Of a DNA stretch of 64,000 bases, positions 59,111 through 64,000 are shown in pieces. A program made the position numbers and the translations under genes. The DNA lies in the NCBI RefSeq assembly GCF_964355755.1, contig NC_092676.1, positions 2,896,288 through 2,960,287 of the forward strand, written 5' to 3'. Origin of the DNA: Antedon mediterranea (lineage: Eukaryota; Echinodermata; Crinoidea; Comatulida; Antedonidae). Position 1 is the stretch's first letter. Every line of letters starts with the position of its first letter. Under the pieces are notes generated by a model that saw nothing but the letters and a program-made list of their open reading frames with translations, did no database searches and was not told the origin of the DNA.

Positions 59111-59672
59111 GTGCCCCCAATAGTGTGTTATGATTTCATACCCATTTCATTTGTAGATATCTGTAGCCATTTCTATCAAATGCCCATAGAAGATATTGCT
59201 TACAATCATCTTGATTTTCTGTACAAAGATAAATGAACATCTATAAAAAAATAAATCTGCTTTAAGTGTTATTTAATTTATGAAGGCGACTTAAGTTTTG
59301 TGAAGGATACTCAAACATATGTTGAGACTTATTTCTTCATAGGTAATTAAGTAGATTAATTAAATTCATGTCCTCTGTTGCAAGTACATACTTGAATAGG
59401 GATGCGGTTACATGTGTACAACCTCCAAGTGGCTAGGGATAATAGAGTTATACAGGATGTTCCCACGACCAGGGATGTACAGCCTAGTCTTACATAACTA
59501 ATTACTGTACATGAAGATTTAATTAATCTATTTTGTAGCTATCAGTTAAAACAAGACAGTTAAAAAAATACATGTACATTTATAACATTGTAGGAAAAGT
59601 AATAAAATATACTGTATATAAAACAACGTGCTATTTTTTTTATTAGGCAGCATATAACACAGGAGTTCTGTT

Positions 59673-59838
59673 CAGCCTTGTTTACACTATCAAACTTTAT
59701 GTGACATCAAAATGTGATGTGCTCATACATGAACATGATGATATCATATCAGTACCATATGTGGGCATATCACTACCATAATTTGGGCACATCACACTTT
59801 TTTTGTCAAACTAGTTTGATAGTGTAGACAGAGCTTTA
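59673..59838 (-). mobile_element. MITE family A copy, abutting a family B copy
   Basis: TIRs CCTTGTTTACACTATCAAAC and GATAGTGTAGACAGAGCTTT. Its CArG-like boxes are mutated. Family B begins at the next base (59838-60003: AAGCTTGGTTCGTACTC ... AAACCAAGCTT). Confidence 0.8.
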
Positions 59839-60944
59839 AGCTTGGTTCGTACTCGGATGCAACAAAACGACGTAGGCACAACGCAGATGAGTTGACCAAT
59901 CACAAGCGATAGTTTGGAAGATCCATCACATCATGATTGGTCAAATTACTTGTGGTGTGCAATTACGTCCTTGCTTTGCGTTCAAGTGGAAACCAAGCTT
60001 TACGTGGTAATCATATTTCTTCAGCATGTAACTTGAATTGTTTTATAAACACATGTTTGACTGTAGACATGAAATAAATCAACATGAGACTAGGGCCTAT
60101 ACAGCGTTTGGTTCTATTTTAAAAAGAAAACATTTTGGCATACATGGCGTGTCATAACCATACTTTATCTGAAACCCCATCCCCATATTTCACAATCTTG
60201 ATTCTCCACTATCGTTCAACCATCTCTCTGCTATTACTACTCATCCTGTCAAACACCTCATGGCTGCTTTTTTTAAACTCCCTATAATATGCAGCAGTAC
60301 ATGCATGGTAATATACTAGCTATACATGCTTAATGTGAGATATGAACAGGCAAAACTCTCCAGACACAGTGGCGATCAACTCACTTCAGACGTTCTGTTT
60401 CCTGATCCGTAGTGTAAGCTTACATTCAAGCTGTGACTCAGATTATTTCAGAAGTGAGCAAAACACATTTTTATCAAATCGCAGTAATTTGTGTATCACA
60501 CCTGGTTTGGCCTTACATCAACGCCAGTTGTATTGTTATCAAATTCAATATACTTTCCAATTATATACTCAATAAAACTAATTTGATTCATTGTCCGCAG
60601 AGAATTCTGAAATATTATAATCGTCTTTTCTGTAATTGATGATGTAGTATTAAGTCTATGTACGTAATGTGTAGTACTACAAACCTACCGTGTATAATGT
60701 AAACAAAATTCAACAAAATCTCCCAATAAACTGTAGGACTTAACGTTAACGTATGTGGATCTGCTGATTTCGTAATATGTAAACTTATAAAGCACAAACT
60801 AGGTCTATGGAAATGGAAAAAAAAGAAAATCTGCACGGGAAACTTGAAGAAGAAATTCTCACCTTTTGATACAATTCCTGAATATGAATATTTTTCGTTT
60901 ATTTCATGCAAATAACTAAATAATTATTTAAAAACTTTATGAAT

Positions 60945-61242
60945 AAAGCTCTGCCTACACTATCAAACTATTTTGACAAAAAAAAGTGTGATGTGCCCAA
61001 ATATGGTAGTTATATTCCCAAATATGGTAGTAATATTCCCAAATATGGTAGTGATTTTCAATTTCAATTTAACTTTATTTCAGACAAACTGTCCATATGA
61101 AACATATACTTACAACAAAAAAGAAAAAGAAAAGATAAAAAAGAAAAAGAACTAAAACAAAATAAATACATGACATCATCATGTCCATATATGAGCACAT
61201 CACATTTGTCACATAAAGTTTGATAGTGTAAACAGAGCTTAA
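60945..61242 (+). mobile_element. MITE family A copy with an inserted retroelement tail
   Basis: TIRs TAAAGCTCTGCCTACACTAT and TTTGATAGTGTAAACAGAGC. Three 21-bp units with CCAAATATGG. About 110 bp (61055-61168) starting TTTTCAATTTCAATTTAACT is foreign to the family and resembles a reversed LINE 3' end. Confidence 0.8.
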
Positions 61243-61249
61243 GAAAAAT

Positions 61250-62815
61250 TATACATATATACAGCTACCATATACAATTGCCATATTACTTTACCACATC
61301 AATGTATCTAGTACTTAAGAAATCAAATGTAGGCTACTGTCAGCTAATGTCATAGTCAATTGTGTTATTTTGCTCAAATTTGCATTTCTCATTATTTTTT
61401 CAATAAATTTTAGATTACAATAAATGATTGATTGTAAAGCATCTATTACTCCACTGTATTATTTTACTATATAGGCCGGCTGTGTTGAATATTTAATAAT
61501 ATTGGCTATGTAATGTATTAAAACAATAAATGAATGCAATAAAAGACTAACAAAATAAACTTTTTACAATTCAATAGCCTCTTTTAAGAGGGCTATTGAA
61601 ATGTAAACATTAAAATTGTTTGAATATATTTTAAACTTGATTTTACTGCTTTTTATATATTCGTTGTTTTGCCCTAAAAACAATTTTTTTATATATTTGT
61701 TGTTGAATGTAACATTTTACTGTTACAAATTCACTTTGACCAAAAATTTGATTAAACCAATTTTTTTGTCTAAAAAAGCCAAAGAAAAAAGTCAAACTTT
61801 CACTTTCAAACAATGGGATTAATTTCATTAATGAATTCCTTTTTATAAGTGAAATAATTTTTTCTTTATTTCTATGGAAGTGAATAACTTTATTAAGATT
61901 ATGTAGTTTTTATTCCAATTTTTCATCTTCTTTCGTAGCTTTTCTGAGATTTGTCTTCTTGTCTTGTGATTTATTAAAAATAAAATAAAGAACTTAGTTT
62001 TGTTTGTTTTGCAATAGTTATACGGGTAGTTGAAAAAGTATATTTGTCTGTCTGCCACGAAGGTTAAAAGGATCCTTTAATAGAGGTCACACATATTAAT
62101 AATAATAATGTTATATTAATTATATTATGTTATTATTTGTACAGAGCAAAAACATATACAATATTTTACCCTCCATTTGTTTATTTAATCAACTTTCTGA
62201 AAGTCTAAAAAAACCCCTCTCCCACATCAAACCTGGGACCATTGGCGACCCCTTTTATCCATGCTAAATATCCCAATGGGCTTCTAAAAACCACCAAAGG
62301 TCAAATTCACACATGTGCTTGGTCTGTAAATCTTGGGCCAAAATCAACAAAGGACCCTGGGATGAAAAGTCAATCTCACAGGATCAGAAACTTGATACTT
62401 TCTTTAATTTTATGCTAGTTTGTCATGGTAACCAGCAGTTTCTAGATGTTTATCTATAGCATGCAGAAACCTAGACTGGTCCCATGTCTAGTTAGTCATC
62501 ATGAATAGTATTCCGGGTTTTTTTTTTATGCCATGAAATATTATAATTACAAAGATAAACATGTCTGACTATATGAGTTTTTATACAACAAAATTAGAAC
62601 TTTGGTTAATACGAGTATGCTAATTTGTATGCTAATGAGCTATGGTTGATATGAATAATGATATCATTTTACGCAAATGTAGCGTAAAGTATTAAGCGAA
62701 GTGATTTTAAATTACTCTGGTTCTCCCTCTTTTATCTTTCCAGACTGATTTTAAATTTGTGTTATTATTGTTGAATAAAGATAGAAACCTGTTTTTGTGG
62801 AGAATAAAAAAAAGA
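61250..62815. other. Intergenic, no gene recognised
   Basis: AT-rich; includes a hairpin at 61563-61606 (TTCAATAGCC ... GGCTATTGAA). Short ORFs show no resemblance. Confidence 0.5.
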
Positions 62816-62819
62816 AAAC

Positions 62820-63015
62820 AGTAAAACCCCTAAAAATGGGACACCTTTGGGACCAAAAAAAGTGTCCCCTTAATATGGGTGACCCCAATACGGATGACCC
62901 CAATATGGGTGACCCCTCAATGGGGGGAGGTCATAATGTTAACATATAATATATTGCCCTGTGTTTGATTCATTGAGGTGTCCCCTTAATAGAGTTGTCC
63001 CAAAAATGGAGGGTT
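62820..63015 (+). repeat. GTGTCCCCTTAATATGGG-type dispersed repeat
   Basis: Begins 'AGTAAAACCCCTAAAAATGG' and ends 'TTGTCCCAAAAATGGAGGGT', with internal units of 'GACCCCAATATGGGT'. Same family as 32020-32185. Confidence 0.6.
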
Positions 63016-63195
63016 TTTTGATTGGATCAAACTGTTTTTTATTTTCTCTCTCCCCTATGTTTACTAAGATTTAAGTACAGTACTTTTATATTTGTACTTT
63101 GATACCGCAATACTAATATTATCATTTATTGTTGGTTTTAGCATTGTTTGAACAACAGATTTATCGGTCAACATCAGTAAATGTAGCTACAGTTT

Positions 63196-63225
63196 ACGGT
63201 ATTGTAAACATGTTTACAATACCGT
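63196..63225. repeat. Perfect 30-bp palindrome
   Basis: ACGGTATTGTAAACA followed directly by its exact complement, with no loop. It contains TGTAAACA on both strands, the forkhead (FOX) core. Confidence 0.8.
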
Positions 63226-63547
63226 TTATGTTTGCAGTTGTTTGATTTTTGTATTTGACTGTTAATCTGTCGGTGGAATAATCCTTGCGTAGAACAATTG
63301 ATTGGCATTACATCATCATTTCATCAACCGATTTTTACATTTTTACGACAGTGACAAATGAACGGGTTACACTTTTCATTGTGTACTAAATCAATTAGTG
63401 GAAATTAAATATTTTAAGATACCAAGAGATCAGTCAAAATTATTCTACTGAAGTTACTTGTGTCTGGAACAAGCAAAAAGACCGGTGTTCTGGGATAGGA
63501 CTAGCATAGCCTACAAGCCCCTCTTGAAAAATACATCATGTATAGTG

Positions 63548-63715
63548 TTACTGCAGCAACTACTTTTTTTACTGCAATAATGTATGATTTTAGTATGTTT
63601 CAAGGTAGCGGTTTCTGAGGTAGTCATTGTAATAAACATACTAAAAAAGGTTGCAGAATGATTGTCCAAAAACAGGTTGAAGAGTAAACAAAATGTATTT
63701 AACTGCAGTTAGAAT
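63548..63715 (+). repeat. ACTGCAGTAAC-bounded repeat, copy 2
   Basis: GTTACTGCAGCAACTAC at the left, 'GTCATTGTAATAAACATACT' in the middle and AACTGCAGTTAG at the right, parallel to 56545-56735. Confidence 0.45.
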
Positions 63716-64000
63716 AATGATGTTGACATTGTGCCTAAGCCCATTTTATTTCAAGTGTTCCAGCAGGTCGAGAGAGATGGTTCGAGCAAACACCAGATTA
63801 CAATTGGGTTGTTGTGTACATATGCTTCTGAATAAACATTAAGCCACCTACGTTTGAAATACTATGGTCAACTGAACTCCCTCCAAAATAGACACCACAA
63901 ATTTCCCAGTGGTCAATAGTTAAACTTCTATTTTACTGTAGGTTTTCAGTTGTTCCTGGGTACACGAAATAATAATACACATTAGCATATACACTATCAA

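Overview
The window is animal nuclear DNA: AT-rich, with intron-containing genes using ordinary GT-AG splice sites, and dense in short dispersed repeats, MITEs, SINEs and minisatellites. The frequent TAGGCCTAG-type words and the gene content suggest a marine deuterostome, most likely an echinoderm (crinoid or holothurian would fit the low GC). That taxonomic call is inference; no species can be named from the sequence.

Three protein-coding genes lie in the first 29 kb. (1) 3199-5997 (-): a TAB2/TAB3-like adaptor of TAK1 signalling, six coding exons, 454 aa, with an N-terminal CUE domain, a C-terminal coiled coil and a terminal NZF zinc finger. (2) 7590-10128 (+): CHMP1 (CHMP1B-like ESCRT-III subunit), five coding exons, 199 aa; it is divergent from the TAB gene across about 1 kb. 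(3) 12594-28668 (-): SHPRH, a SNF2-family ATPase and RING E3 ligase, 24 coding exons reconstructed in continuous phase to 1693 aa. CHMP1 and SHPRH are convergent. Both the TAB and SHPRH products use ubiquitin signalling (Lys63-chain binding; PCNA polyubiquitination), but nothing shows that the three genes are functionally linked.

From about 29.1 kb to 64 kb no host gene is recognisable. The region holds (a) a 2.5 kb DNA transposon with roughly 510-520 bp terminal inverted repeats (32793-35324), carrying a partial transposase-like protein split by a reversed tRNA-derived SINE; (b) a CR1/L2-type LINE 3' fragment inside a TATATACA-rich minisatellite (54.2-55.7 kb); (c) at least six kinds of TIR or foldback element; (d) many minisatellites (units of 21, 25, 28, 64 and 68 bp and others); and (e) one GC-richer stretch at 50.34-50.72 kb that may be a promoter.

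The most notable points are: a MITE family (about 15 copies and fragments) that spreads perfect CArG-box (SRF-site-like) sequences, expanded at 56.87-57.12 kb to 12 boxes spaced exactly 21 bp apart; an SHPRH that has no linker-histone (H15) domain between Walker A and the PHD finger, with a coding minisatellite there instead; a tandemly quadruplicated 5' splice site in SHPRH; and an SHPRH C-terminus built from a minisatellite that continues past the stop codon.
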